Shown: positions 38,059-46,112 of the stretch, piece by piece
Layout: the number at the start of each line of letters is the position of its first letter
Numbering within the stretch: the stretch's first letter is position 1
Origin: Daejeonella sp. JGW-45
Lineage (GTDB): Bacteria > Bacteroidota > Bacteroidia > Sphingobacteriales > Sphingobacteriaceae
Length of the DNA stretch: 64,000 nt
Assembly: GCF_029360805.1 (NCBI RefSeq)
Contig: NZ_JARKNC010000002.1
Location: 101,816-165,815 of the forward strand
Reading direction: 5' to 3'
Made by a program: the position numbers and the translations under genes
The notes under the pieces: generated by a model
The model's input: only the letters and a program-made list of their open reading frames with translations
What the model was told of the DNA's origin: nothing
Database searches by the model: none

Positions 38059-39000
38059 ATGAAATACAAACTAGGAGAATTCGTGCGCTTCGTTGAAGAA
38101 CGCCGTGAAGGATATATTACCCGGATAATTAACGATACAACCATTGCTGTAACCGATGAAGATGGCTTTGAGATCCCGGTTTTGGCCAGCCAGGTAACCC
38201 GGGTACATGGCCAGGACCCTGTTGATGAGCTTGCTGCTCCCGATCATGTGCAGGTTTCCCAATCAGAATTTATCGCCAGCGGAATATTCCTGGCCGTAGC
38301 AGCCGATAAGAAGGCTGGCTCAGTGGTACATCTGCACATCGAAAACACCACTTCTTACCAGCTTCTGCTTACGCTTACCACTGAAAAAGGACATAAATTC
38401 AAAGGCGAATTTAACGGCATCATCAAGCCTGAGTCGGCCGTGGCTTTGTATTCGGCATCCCTTAGCGAACTTGATCAATGGCCTAAATTTCATTTCCAGA
38501 TCCTCCTTTTTGCTGGCCGGGGAACTGAATTAAAAAAACCCCTGGAATTCTCTGAGAAATTTCGTGCAAAAGATTTCTCGGGCGCGAAAAGTAAGTCGCA
38601 CTACCTCGACCAGCCAGCCTGGCTTATTCAATTAGACTCACATGAACCGGTTATTGATCCGCAAAAGTTAAAAGAAAGCTTTTTCAAACCAGCCGCCGAA
38701 AAATTACAGGTCGAGAAACCGGGCAAAGAAATCGATCTTCATATAGAGAAGCTCAGGGATGATCATCAATTCCTCAGCAGCTCTGAGATACTCGACATCC
38801 AGCTAACACATTTTAGAAAAAGCCTCGATGCAGCTATCGTACATAAAGTCCCTTCAGTTGTCTTTATCCACGGCAGCGGCAACGGGACGCTCAGGAATGA
38901 GATCTACAAAATAATCAGCAAACATGCCCAGGTTAAGACATTTATGGATGCACATAAAGAGAGATTTGGATATGGAGCTACAGAGGTATATTTCAAATAG
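38059..39000 (+). CDS. Smr-domain protein with DUF2027
   Basis: This 313-residue protein has an N-terminal beta-rich region (KLGEFVRFVEERREGYITRI, a KOW/Tudor-like start) and a DUF2027-type middle. The C-terminal Smr domain (about 225-313) shows EIDLHIEKL and FIHGSGNGTLRNEI, the LDLHG- and HGxG-type motifs of the MutS2/Smr nuclease family. Smr domains nick or bind branched DNA or collided-ribosome mRNA; which applies here is unknown. prfC follows, with an 11-bp phased repeat between the genes. Confidence 0.88.
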   Translation: MKYKLGEFVRFVEERREGYITRIINDTTIAVTDEDGFEIPVLASQVTRVHGQDPVDELAAPDHVQVSQSEFIASGIFLAVAADKKAGSVVHLHIENTTSYQLLLTLTTEKGHKFKGEFNGIIKPESAVALYSASLSELDQWPKFHFQILLFAGRGTELKKPLEFSEKFRAKDFSGAKSKSHYLDQPAWLIQLDSHEPVIDPQKLKESFFKPAAEKLQVEKPGKEIDLHIEKLRDDHQFLSSSEILDIQLTHFRKSLDAAIVHKVPSVVFIHGSGNGTLRNEIYKIISKHAQVKTFMDAHKERFGYGATEVYFK

Positions 39001-39011
39001 TGTCAGTTTCA

Positions 39012-39051
39012 TTCACTATCTATTCACTAAGGGTTCACTATCCGTTCAGTT
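39012..39051 (+). promoter_or_regulatory. 11-bp phased direct repeat upstream of prfC
   Basis: TTCACTA starts at 39012, 39023 and 39034, and a variant TTCAGTT at 39045, each exactly 11 bases apart. The array lies between the stop of the Smr gene and the predicted prfC -7 box (39077). One-helical-turn spacing suggests a protein-binding site on one DNA face or intrinsic bending. Confidence 0.55.
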
Positions 39052-39076
39052 AAAATTTACAAGCGCCAAAATTTAT

Positions 39077-39084
39077 TACCTTTG
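39077..39084 (+). promoter_or_regulatory. Predicted prfC -7 box
   Basis: TACCTTTG matches TAnnTTTG, 62 bases before the prfC ATG at 39147 and 25 bases after the phased repeat. Confidence 0.45.
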
Positions 39085-39146
39085 CCTTTTTGCAAGTCAG
39101 CCCTCATTTGATCAGATCAATTTCAAGTAGATTTCCCATAAGTACC

Positions 39147-40736
39147 ATGCTCAATCCTGAAATAGAGAAACGAAAAACCTTCGCAATTATTAGTCACCCT
39201 GATGCCGGAAAAACCACGCTAACGGAGAAATTCCTTCTATTTGGAGGAGCTATTAACACTGCAGGGACAGTTAAACGTAATAAGGCTAACCAGAGCAATA
39301 CGTCCGATTTTATGGAGATCGAGAAACAACGGGGCATCTCTGTAGCGACGTCTGTAATGGGTTTTGAATACCAGGGCAAAAGGATCAATATTCTGGATAC
39401 ACCAGGCCACAAAGACTTTGCCGAAGACACCTATCGCACACTCTCCGCTGTGGATAGCGTAATCCTCGTTGTAGACAGCGTAAAAGGGGTTGAGGAACAA
39501 ACTCAAAAGTTAATGGACGTCTGCCGGATGCGCAATACCCCGGTAATTATTTTTATCAATAAACTCGACCGTGAGGGTAAAGATACTTTCGATCTGCTGG
39601 ACGAGCTTGAAAACAATTTGAATATAAGCGTTTGCCCGCTTTCCTGGCCAATTGGTCAGGGCCACAACTTTAAAGGCGTTTATAATATCTTTGATAACTC
39701 GCTTAATCTTTTCAGGCCCGATAAATCAAAGATTTCCGAGTCTCTTATACAGGTAAAAGATCTTAACGACACAACGCTTAACGAGCATCTTCAGGAGAAG
39801 GAACTGCAAACTTTAAAAGATGACCTGGAGCTTGTTGAAGGTATTTATGGGACGGTGGATAAAGATCTGTATCTGGACGGCCTTCTTGCCCCTGTCTTTT
39901 TTGGGTCCGCAATTAACAACTTTGGGATTCGTGAACTGCTGGATACTTTTGTTTCAATAGCACCCAGCCCCAAAAGCCGCGAAGCCAATGAGCGCATGGT
40001 TCTCGCTACTGAAAAAGCTTTCACAGGCTTTGTATTTAAGATCCATGCTAACCTTGACCCAAATCATCGCGACAGGATAGCCTTCCTCAGGATCTGTTCG
40101 GGCAAATTTGAACGCAACAAATTCTACTTTCATACCCGGCAGCAGAAGAAACTTAAGTTTTCGAACCCGATGGACTTCATGGCAAATGAGAAAAGCCTGG
40201 TGGAAGAAGCCTGGCCGGGTGATGTTGTTGGCCTGTACGACAGCGGAAATTTCAAGATCGGCGATACATTGACCGAAGGAGAACAATTGCAATTCAAGGG
40301 TATCCCAAGTTTCTCTCCTGAGATCTTCAAGGAGGTTGAAAACCGCGACCCGCTTAAATCAAAGCAGTTGGAGAAAGGCTTGCAACAACTCACAGAAGAG
40401 GGTGTGGCTCAGCTATTTGTGCAGCAGCCAGGTAACCGTAAGATTATTGGAACAGTTGGTGAACTGCAGTATGAGGTTATAGCTTTCCGGCTTCAGCATG
40501 AGTACGGTGCGAAGTGTGCATTCCGCCCGCTTACCTTCCGGAAATCAAGCTGGATGACCTCAAAAGACAAGAAGAATCTCAATGAAATAATACAGCGCCG
40601 CCATCATCATATCGCTACTGATAAGGATGGAAACCCGGTGTTTTTGGCCGACAATGACTGGACCTTAAACCTTGCCAAGAGGGACTTCCCTGACGTAGAA
40701 TTTCATACTACTTCCGAGTTTAAGAAACAAGCGTGA
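39147..40736 (+). CDS. prfC: Peptide chain release factor 3
   Basis: RF3 is the GTPase that recycles RF1/RF2 from the ribosome after termination. The 529-residue protein has G1 [13 protein letters not shown], the switch region [17 protein letters not shown]3 [14 protein letters not shown] and G4 [10 protein letters not shown]-terminal RF3 motifs include [21 protein letters not shown]. The ATG at 39147 gives the normal start ([19 protein letters not shown]); the open frame extends 19 codons upstream through promoter-like DNA. It is convergent with the L,D-transpeptidase gene. Confidence 0.97.
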   Translation: MLNPEIEKRKTFAIISHPDAGKTTLTEKFLLFGGAINTAGTVKRNKANQSNTSDFMEIEKQRGISVATSVMGFEYQGKRINILDTPGHKDFAEDTYRTLSAVDSVILVVDSVKGVEEQTQKLMDVCRMRNTPVIIFINKLDREGKDTFDLLDELENNLNISVCPLSWPIGQGHNFKGVYNIFDNSLNLFRPDKSKISESLIQVKDLNDTTLNEHLQEKELQTLKDDLELVEGIYGTVDKDLYLDGLLAPVFFGSAINNFGIRELLDTFVSIAPSPKSREANERMVLATEKAFTGFVFKIHANLDPNHRDRIAFLRICSGKFERNKFYFHTRQQKKLKFSNPMDFMANEKSLVEEAWPGDVVGLYDSGNFKIGDTLTEGEQLQFKGIPSFSPEIFKEVENRDPLKSKQLEKGLQQLTEEGVAQLFVQQPGNRKIIGTVGELQYEVIAFRLQHEYGAKCAFRPLTFRKSSWMTSKDKKNLNEIIQRRHHHIATDKDGNPVFLADNDWTLNLAKRDFPDVEFHTTSEFKKQA

Positions 40737-40772
40737 TACCAGGTAAACCGTATCACAGCCGACTGACGGGTT

Positions 40773-42536
40773 CTATAATTTCGATTTCCTGCTCTCTTTA
40801 GGCTGCAAATTCGCCGCGCTGACTTCACTAAAATACTCTTTCGCCAGTGTTTGATCGTGGCCATAAATGTCGTCCCTAAAATGCATGTTACCATTTTCGT
40901 CCGCCCAGGCGGTAAAATAAACCAGGTAAACCGGCAGAACCTGCTTTAATTTTACATACTTCTCTTTGCCTTCAGCAATTGTGCTCTGGATCTTGCTCAT
41001 GTCCCAGCCTACCGGCCTCAGCAGATATTCCGCCAACTGCAACGGCTTTTCGACACGCACACATCCATGGCTGAAGTTTCTTTTAGATTGACTGAACAGT
41101 TCATCGTGCGGGGTATCGTGCAGATAGATGTCATTGGTATTAGGAAAGATAAATTTTACATCGCCAAGGTCGTTCCTGGGTCCGGGTTTCTTCCGCAAGG
41201 TATATTTCCAGTTCTCCCTGGTTACCGACCCCCAGTCGACCTGAGACGGACTAACCTGGTTGCCTTTCGAGTCTATCAGCTCCATGTTACTCCGTGAGAG
41301 ATAACCAGGATCACTTGCTATTTTAGGGCCCAGCTCTTCTCTCACTATACTTGCGGGCACATTCCAATACGGCGCCAAGACCACATTTTCCATCTTGTCG
41401 CTAAATACAGGCGTGCTGTTCATTGTCTTACCTACGATCACATTCATAGCCAGCCGCTCCTCGCCCTTCTCATAAACACGAAGCCTGAACTCCGGGATAT
41501 TAACGATCAGGTAATTGGGCTCAAAGCTTTTCGGGATCCACCTCCAGCGTTCCATGTTCAACACTATTTGCTTAATGCGCTGTTCTACAGGGACATTCAA
41601 AAGTTTAACGGTTTCAGCTCCCAGGCTGCCGTCAGGTTTTAGTCCCTGGTCAGACTGGAATTTCTTAAGTGCATCTACAGTTCCTGCATCGAAGATGGAA
41701 TCGGTACTACTTAGGCCAAGTCGCTTTTTAAGGGCAGAAACTACGGAGGCGCTTTGCCCTTCTTTTAATTTCGGGCTTACAGTAACCTTTGGCCACCCAC
41801 CGGCCGCCTGAATGCCACGATAGGTTTTCAAAGCTGATTTAAGCCTGGCATAATCTGGATGCAGGGGACTAAAACTTGCATAAGAATATTTACTCTCCCG
41901 TTCTTTCAGAACCGTCATTAACGCTTTGTGAAGCTTAATCTTATTTCGCTTTACGTCCCATTCAATCTCCTCGTTTTCACGGGGAATGACCACACCACGA
42001 TAATAATCGGAAGCCCAGACAAAATAAGTCGCAGAAAGTGCAACGTCTATCTCTTTTTGGATCTCGGTAAACTTAGCTGAATCGCGCTTTGCTGCCTCCA
42101 GGTTAGCGAACATTGTATTGAAATCCTTAAACTGGTACTTCTTAGGATCCAGCCCCTCCTCATCAGCCTTATTGATTACGCTCAGCATTTCCTTCGCCTG
42201 AGGCACGATTTCATTATTCTTAAACCATCCCAGTTTAAAGCCGCGCTCACGATAGAACTTCTTCGCCCAGTCCGTATGTTCTTTCAGCAGGGGATCATTA
42301 TTCATGTAGTTGATGTAATACATGCTGTCCAGGATCGGCTGCGGCTTACTGGCAACCTGGCGTTCCTTCTTTTTACCGCCGCAGGAAGAAAGGAGGATAA
42401 TGCTTAGCCCGGCTACCAGGAGAATATACTTTTTCAGGGACGAAAGTGGTGTCCTAAAATAACGGCTGCTATTACTGTTGCGCGAGAGGCTTTTACACAT
42501 GTACAGGTCTGAGGCTGGCGTATTTATTTTTTGCAT
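40773..42536 (-). CDS. L,D-transpeptidase, YcbB/LdtD-like lipoprotein
   Basis: This periplasmic enzyme would form 3-3 cross-links in peptidoglycan or attach proteins to it. From 42536 it has 587 residues. A lipoprotein signal ends in IILLSSCGG. A scaffold domain follows, then a peptidoglycan-binding domain (VVSALKKRLG, LKKFQSDQGLKPDGSLG). The YkuD catalytic domain ends in YLHDTPHDELFSQSKRNFSHGCVRV, with the catalytic His and Cys in SHGCVR. The start is uncertain: 42500 (MCKSL) would also keep the signal, and the open frame runs back to 42665. Confidence 0.92.
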   Translation of the reverse strand: MQKINTPASDLYMCKSLSRNSNSSRYFRTPLSSLKKYILLVAGLSIILLSSCGGKKKERQVASKPQPILDSMYYINYMNNDPLLKEHTDWAKKFYRERGFKLGWFKNNEIVPQAKEMLSVINKADEEGLDPKKYQFKDFNTMFANLEAAKRDSAKFTEIQKEIDVALSATYFVWASDYYRGVVIPRENEEIEWDVKRNKIKLHKALMTVLKERESKYSYASFSPLHPDYARLKSALKTYRGIQAAGGWPKVTVSPKLKEGQSASVVSALKKRLGLSSTDSIFDAGTVDALKKFQSDQGLKPDGSLGAETVKLLNVPVEQRIKQIVLNMERWRWIPKSFEPNYLIVNIPEFRLRVYEKGEERLAMNVIVGKTMNSTPVFSDKMENVVLAPYWNVPASIVREELGPKIASDPGYLSRSNMELIDSKGNQVSPSQVDWGSVTRENWKYTLRKKPGPRNDLGDVKFIFPNTNDIYLHDTPHDELFSQSKRNFSHGCVRVEKPLQLAEYLLRPVGWDMSKIQSTIAEGKEKYVKLKQVLPVYLVYFTAWADENGNMHFRDDIYGHDQTLAKEYFSEVSAANLQPKESRKSKL

Positions 42537-42916
42537 AAAATTTATTATCAATAAGTTAGCAATAATATTGGCTTTTTGATTCGCTAGTGTCATCTGTATT
42601 ATGCAACAAATGTGCCGTTCCCGGATTATTATTTTCACCTTAGAGTTATAGCTAAATCTTCTCATGAGGGATTCATGGAATAAACCAGATTTATTTTCTT
42701 CAACCGGGACCCGGCTTTGATCTGCTTTTCCCTGGCGATCGCATCATGTATCCATTGAAAACACTGCACAGAAACCATCTCATCATTGCGAGCGAAGCGA
42801 AGCAACCTCGCGCGAAGCAACCCCAACATATTATGTCAACTTGACACCTCCCCGACCTTTGGAACATCCTTTGTTACACCCCATACATCTAAAACACTAA
42901 AATCAATCAAGAAAAA
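42537..42916. other. 380-base gap between transpeptidase and htpG
   Basis: This divergent region must hold both promoters. I see one dispersed repeat (42783-42822), direct CTTTG words near 42858 and 42872 ahead of htpG, and no TAnnTTTG match or heat-shock operator. The part above 42536 is also open in the transpeptidase frame but shows no conserved sequence. Confidence 0.5.
42783..42822. repeat. Dispersed repeat TCATTGCGAGCG-type, copy 2
   Basis: TCATTGCGAGCGAAGCGAAG with GCAACC after it, followed by a partial second copy (CGCGAAGCAACC). The same element is found at 37998-38026. Confidence 0.7.
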
Positions 42917-44803
42917 ATGCAAGAAAAAGGAACCATTTCGATCCACACGGAAAACATCTTTCCGATCATTAAGAAGTTTTTATACTCCGATAACGAGATC
43001 TTCCTGAGAGAGCTGGTAGCTAATGCAGTGGATGCTACGCAAAAAATAAAACGTCTGTCTTCCTTAGGAGAATACAAGGGTGAGCTCGGCGAGCTTAAAG
43101 TCTCCGTTTCATTTGATGAAAAGAAAAAGACCATCACCATTTCCGATAACGGCTTGGGAATGACTGGCGAAGAGATTAAAAAATACATCAATCAGATCGC
43201 ATTTTCGGGCGCTACCGAATTTGTAGAAAAGTTCAAAGACGCAAAAGATGCCAATGAGATCATTGGTAAGTTTGGACTGGGTTTTTACTCTGCCTTTATG
43301 GTGGCCGACCAGGTGGAGATCCAGTCGCTTTCGTATAAGGAAGGTTCTGAACCGGCACGCTGGATCTGCGATGGAAGTACAGAATTTGAGATCAGCGAAG
43401 GCAGCAGGACAGAACGCGGTACGGATATTATCCTGCACGTTAATAAAGAATCTAAGGAATTCCTCGATAAGGGGAAACTACAGGGCATCCTGGATAAATA
43501 TTGCAAATTCCTTCCAATACCGGTTGAATTTGGCACCCGATCTACCTCCGAACCTGATGGCGAAGATGCAGACGGCAAACCTAAATATAAGACGGTCGAG
43601 GTACCGAATATCATTAACAATACCTCCCCGATCTGGACTAAATCCCCGGCTGAGTTAAAGGATGAGGATTACCTGGCATTCTACCGGGAACTTTATCCAT
43701 TCTCTGACGAGCCTTTGTTTTGGATCCACCTGAATGTAGATTATCCTTTCAACCTGACCGGGGTGTTGTACTTCCCTAAAGTGAAGAACGAGTTTGAAAT
43801 GCAGCGTAACAAGATTAAGCTGTTTTCAAGACAGGTATTTATCACTGATGAAGTAAAGGATGTTGTTCCCGAATTCCTGATGCTGCTTCATGGTATCATC
43901 GACTCACCGGATATCCCGCTTAACGTGTCAAGAAGCTTCCTTCAAGCCGACAGCTCGGTAAAAAAGATCAACACATATATCACTAAAAAGGTGGCCGACA
44001 AGCTTTCGTCTTTATTCAAAGCAGACAGGAAAGCCTACGAAGAGAAATGGAGCGATATTGGCCTGTTTGTGAAATACGGCATGATCAGCGAAGAGAAGTT
44101 CTACGAGAAAGGAAAAGACTTTGTATTACTGGGCAACACCGGCAAGGAATTCTTTACCATTGAGGAATACAAAGAAAAAGTGAAAGCCAACCAAACTGAC
44201 AAGGACGGCCAGCTTGTAATGCTTTACGCCACGGATGCAGCCAAACAGGACAGCTTTATCCAGTCGGCTAATAAAAAAGGCTACGATGTATTATTGATGG
44301 ACTCTCCGATTGATACTCACTTCATCAGCCAGCTGGAGCAGAAACTTGAGAAGACATCATTAAAACGCGTCGACGCCGCTTCCGCTGACAAAATCATCAG
44401 CAAGGATGAGAACATTGTCGCGGTTCTGAACGACGAAGAAAAAGAAAAGGTGAAAGCCATTTTCGAGAAGGCCGTTTCCAAACCGAATATGAAAGTCGAC
44501 GTTGACAGCCTTAACCCCGACGAGTTACCTGTGATCGTTACCATGGACGAATTCATGCGCCGTATGAAAGACATGGCGGCAATGGGCGGCGGGGGAATGA
44601 GCTTTTACGGCAATTTGCCCGACAGCTATAACGTAACCATCAACGGAAACCATAAGCTGGTTGGCAAGATCCTGCAAACCAGCGACGAGGGTGAGCAAAC
44701 CCAATTAGCGAAACAGGCGTTTGACCTGGCTTTGCTTTCGCAGGGAATGCTGACAGGCGCTGAGTTGACGGAATTTGTGAATCGGAGTGTGAGTTTGATA
44801 TAA
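42917..44803 (+). CDS. htpG: Molecular chaperone HtpG (Hsp90)
   Basis: This 628-residue ATP-dependent chaperone has the GHKL ATPase N-domain with FLRELVANAVDATQKI (the Asn that binds Mg-ATP), DNGLGMTGEE, GKFGLGFYSAFMVAD and GTDIILHV. The middle domain includes NVSRSFLQ with the conserved Arg. The C-terminal dimerisation domain is shorter than in eukaryotic Hsp90. It is monocistronic and ends in a strong terminator. Length matches bacterial HtpG. Confidence 0.98.
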   Translation: MQEKGTISIHTENIFPIIKKFLYSDNEIFLRELVANAVDATQKIKRLSSLGEYKGELGELKVSVSFDEKKKTITISDNGLGMTGEEIKKYINQIAFSGATEFVEKFKDAKDANEIIGKFGLGFYSAFMVADQVEIQSLSYKEGSEPARWICDGSTEFEISEGSRTERGTDIILHVNKESKEFLDKGKLQGILDKYCKFLPIPVEFGTRSTSEPDGEDADGKPKYKTVEVPNIINNTSPIWTKSPAELKDEDYLAFYRELYPFSDEPLFWIHLNVDYPFNLTGVLYFPKVKNEFEMQRNKIKLFSRQVFITDEVKDVVPEFLMLLHGIIDSPDIPLNVSRSFLQADSSVKKINTYITKKVADKLSSLFKADRKAYEEKWSDIGLFVKYGMISEEKFYEKGKDFVLLGNTGKEFFTIEEYKEKVKANQTDKDGQLVMLYATDAAKQDSFIQSANKKGYDVLLMDSPIDTHFISQLEQKLEKTSLKRVDAASADKIISKDENIVAVLNDEEKEKVKAIFEKAVSKPNMKVDVDSLNPDELPVIVTMDEFMRRMKDMAAMGGGGMSFYGNLPDSYNVTINGNHKLVGKILQTSDEGEQTQLAKQAFDLALLSQGMLTGAELTEFVNRSVSLI

Positions 44804-44846
44804 ATGAACTGTCAGCTGTGAGCTATTAGCTTACTAAACGCTTTAA

Positions 44847-44883
44847 ATAAAAAATCCTTTCCGTAAATGGAGAGGATTTTTTT
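44847..44883 (+). terminator. Intrinsic terminator of htpG
   Basis: AAAATCCTTTCC pairs with GGAGAGGATTTT (one G-T pair) around a six-base loop and is followed by a T-run ending at 44883. It lies about 45 bases after the htpG stop. Confidence 0.88.
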
Positions 44884-44999
44884 ATGCCGTTACCGTAGCG
44901 TATGTTCGGAAGTCTTGGTTCTTGTATATCTGTTTTGCGAGGCCATCGATAACCCGCACATGCCCGCCAACTTCAGCGAAGGAGAAACCGGTTATCAGC

Positions 45000-45410
45000 T
45001 TAGCCTTTCCCGCCAAGTTTAACCCCTAACCATGCCATGGGGAAATAAGCAACTACCAGATCCAATACTGAAAACCATACAGGAGAAGATAGCATCATAA
45101 CAGCTGAACAGCCGCCGATAAAGAATAACAAGCCGGTAACCATTCCCATGGCTAAATGACTGCTGGCGGCGATCTTTACGCAAACGAATGCTCCTGTAAG
45201 AGTCCCTATGGCGTGGGAAAGGAAAGGCATTATAAAATGTTTCGGTTCAAAAAGATGAATGGATGCCTGGAGTCCCTCCATAGTTGTGATGTCCGCACCC
45301 TCTGGAGGTGGGATAATGTATGCACTAAGCATGATCAGGCAGTAGTTTACCACTGAGCCGAGTACAAACCCGGCGATTATTGCGAGAATGTTTTTGAAAA
45401 TAGGGTTCAT
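45000..45410 (-). CDS. Small integral membrane protein
   Basis: I do not recognise this 136-residue protein. It has four probable transmembrane segments: ILAIIAGFVLGSVVNYCLIML, IMPFLSHAIGTLTGAFVCV, AMGMVTGLLFFIGGCSAVMM-like and FSVLDLVVAYFPMAWLGV. Between the first two is a short soluble loop with PPPEG. It ends in a basic tail (KLGGKG). Similar small membrane proteins are common in Bacteroidota. It stands alone, convergent with htpG and divergent from the DoxX gene. Confidence 0.75.
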   Translation of the reverse strand: MNPIFKNILAIIAGFVLGSVVNYCLIMLSAYIIPPPEGADITTMEGLQASIHLFEPKHFIMPFLSHAIGTLTGAFVCVKIAASSHLAMGMVTGLLFFIGGCSAVMMLSSPVWFSVLDLVVAYFPMAWLGVKLGGKG

Positions 45411-45671
45411 TTGTTTAGAATTATGTTTAGTATTAGCTTACAACTAATTTAATAAAAATCTGACTGACAATGGGCCTCCATCCGATGAGTACTTTAACTT
45501 ACCTTTCAAGGATTGGTCAAATTATTGCTGCCATACTCAGGTTGTTCGAGCCCCCTATAAATCTTTTGAAAACAACCCGTATCGCATCATTCCACAAGAA
45601 ATCTGAAAGAATTGTTGCATTTAAAGTAATACTAAACCAACCTAATAATTAAACACCTTAAATCCCTAATT

Positions 45672-46046
45672 ATGAAAATCGTCAAACTAGTTCTCTACAT
45701 CCTCTTCGGACTAATGTTTGTTAATGCCGGCCTTAACAAATTTTTGAATTACATGCCTATGCCGGAGCTGACTCCCGTACAAATTAAATTCTTTACTGCT
45801 TTTGCTTCCATTTCCTGGATGATTCCGCTGATTGCCGTAATCGAAATTATTGGCGGAATACTGGTCATGATACCTAAAACCCGTGCGCTGGGAGCAATCG
45901 TCATCCTGCCGGTAATGGTTGGAATTTTGGTACATCATGCTACTATAGACACAAGCGGGCTTGTTATTGCCCTGGTATTGATGGCGATTAATGTTCTGGC
46001 GATAGCGGATAATTGGGGAAAATATCAGGCATTGATACGCGATTAA
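45672..46046 (+). CDS. DoxX-like family membrane protein
   Basis: This 124-residue protein has four predicted transmembrane helices, with the DoxX-type start LVLYILFGLMFVNAGLNKFLNYMP and the IEIIGGILVMIPKTRALGAI motif between helices two and three. DoxX proteins are linked to redox and thiol stress in some bacteria; this one's role is unknown. It is convergent with the PQQ dehydrogenase gene and ends 20 bases before the left arm of a 15-bp inverted repeat. Confidence 0.85.
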   Translation: MKIVKLVLYILFGLMFVNAGLNKFLNYMPMPELTPVQIKFFTAFASISWMIPLIAVIEIIGGILVMIPKTRALGAIVILPVMVGILVHHATIDTSGLVIALVLMAINVLAIADNWGKYQALIRD

Positions 46047-46065
46047 GCTGAAAGACGACAGTTGA

Positions 46066-46112
46066 AAGGTGAAATAGGCGGGATGGCGTGGCTCTCGCGC
46101 CTATTTCACCTT
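46066..46112. terminator. Bidirectional hairpin between DoxX gene and PQQ dehydrogenase gene
   Basis: AAGGTGAAATAGGCG (46066-46080) is exactly complementary to 46098-46112, with a 17-base loop. The right arm contains the last three codons and TAG stop of the convergent PQQ dehydrogenase gene (46101-46103), so part of the coding sequence is also the hairpin arm. Confidence 0.75.

Noticed and set aside
38924..39130. Plus-strand 68-codon frame across the end of the Smr gene
   Set aside because: It overlaps the Smr domain in another frame and runs through the prfC regulatory region.
42786..43007. Plus-strand 73-codon frame upstream of htpG
   Set aside because: It starts in the dispersed repeat and overlaps the firmly identified htpG start in another frame.
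45470..45652. Plus-strand 60-codon frame before the DoxX gene
   Set aside because: It has no recognisable domain and unconvincing composition, and lies in the promoter region between divergent genes.
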